The translations under genes and the position numbers were made by a program. A DNA stretch of 5,207 bases from Thermodesulfobacteriota bacterium (lineage in GTDB: Bacteria; Desulfobacterota; BSN033; UBA1163), in contig JASEIE010000277.1 of NCBI GenBank assembly GCA_030024065.1, forward strand, positions 1 through 5,207. Reading direction: 5' to 3'. The notes below the pieces were generated by a model. That model was not told the origin of the DNA. It saw only the letters and a program-made list of their open reading frames with translations, and did no database searches. Positions 4,788 through 5,207 of this stretch are shown here, one piece after another. Each line of letters opens with the position of its first letter. Position 1 is the stretch's first letter.

Positions 4788-5207
4788 TTACCCCACCATC
4801 ACCCCTTCTTCAGCATAGGTCAAACCCTTTCTCCCGGTACTCCTCGAGAGTGAGAAGGCGAGCGTCAGGGGACCCACCCGGCCGGCAAACATGATCAAGA
4901 TGATGGCCACCTTTTGAATGTCGTTTAATTTCGGAGTCACTCCCATGGACAGTCCTACCGTGCCAAATGCAGAAACCGTTTCAAAAAGATACTCTACGAA
5001 GAAGTGCCGACTTTCCAGGGGCGGGAGATTCCCCCCTCCTGCGATCAGAAGAACCGATGTGATGATTGAGATGGAAAAGGCAGAGGCAAAGATGATGGAG
5101 AGGGTGCGGCTGACCACCTCTCTCGGAATCGTCCGTGAAAAAAGATTGACCTCCTCATTTCCCCTTAACCGGTGCCAGATCATCAGGAGAAGCAGGGCTG
5201 TGCTTGT
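4788..5207 (-). CDS. ktrB: KtrB-type potassium channel subunit, C-terminal part (5' end outside window)
   Basis: This is the inner-membrane K+ (often Na+-dependent) translocating subunit of KtrAB. The open frame runs to the window edge, adding TSTALLLL before the first internal Met at 5183, so the gene is cut by the window and not short. The 139 visible residues are roughly the last third of a protein usually near 450. They show RLRGNEEV (13-20) and RTIPREVV (25-32), typical of the cytoplasmic stretch before the fourth repeat. A membrane helix follows (about 36-56), then the last pore loop with filter SAFGTVGLSMG (79-89), then the final helix with MFAGRVGPLTLAF (106-118), and a KtrB-like tail ending EEGVMVG. 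The filter and GRVGP motif match KtrB rather than the TrkH encoded farther downstream, which has LGNVGPG and GRLE. The ktrA gene follows 58 bases on. Confidence 0.9.
   Translation of the reverse strand, partial: TSTALLLLMIWHRLRGNEEVNLFSRTIPREVVSRTLSIIFASAFSISIITSVLLIAGGGNLPPLESRHFFVEYLFETVSAFGTVGLSMGVTPKLNDIQKVAIILIMFAGRVGPLTLAFSLSRSTGRKGLTYAEEGVMVG

Noticed and set aside
4788..5183. A short, complete 131-residue membrane protein starting at the ATG at 5183
   Set aside because: The frame stays open to the window edge with family-typical residues (TSTALLLL) upstream, so this is the tail of a full-length KtrB-type gene.

Overview
The window reads as a chromosomal piece of a mesophilic Gram-negative-type bacterium of moderate GC. 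Gene content (an RsmI next to paired Ktr and Trk potassium systems) and the G/A-rich spacer style would fit a deltaproteobacterium/Desulfobacterota or Nitrospirota relative. No taxonomic marker is present, so that placement is a weak inference.

Layout. A plus-strand gene, rsmI (53-778), encodes the 16S rRNA C1402 2'-O-methyltransferase. It converges on a minus-strand potassium-uptake block that fills the rest of the window. Read in its direction of transcription (right to left), the block is: the C-terminal 139 codons of a KtrB-type channel subunit (5207-4788, cut by the window edge), ktrA (4729-4082), trkA with a duplicated RCK unit (4017-2677), a 442-base gap without a gene (2676-2235), and trkH (2234-795).

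How the genes work together. KtrB and TrkH are membrane subunits of the same SKT superfamily, with four M1-P-M2 repeats each. KtrA and TrkA are cytoplasmic, nucleotide-binding RCK rings that gate them. The order pore-ring-ring-pore places a KtrAB-type and a TrkAH-type system back to back in one orientation. The spacing (58, 64, then 442 bases) suggests ktrB-ktrA-trkA are one transcript, while trkH is separated by inserted repeat DNA.

Non-coding structure is the unusual part. (1) G-rich, roughly octameric repeats of the type GGGAGATG/GGGAAATG lie at three gene ends: over the rsmI stop codon, filling the whole 64-base ktrA-trkA gap, and in degenerate form in the ktrB-ktrA gap. Each time the G-rich strand is the sense strand of the gene that has just ended. 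(2) The trkA-trkH gap holds three diverged copies of a 27-base motif, two of them forming the arms of a 144-base inverted-repeat element. This is flanked by compact perfect hairpins of the kind seen at IS200/IS605-like ends. It looks like a small non-autonomous mobile element, or nested remnants, splitting a trkA-trkH pair. No protein-coding novel system is visible.
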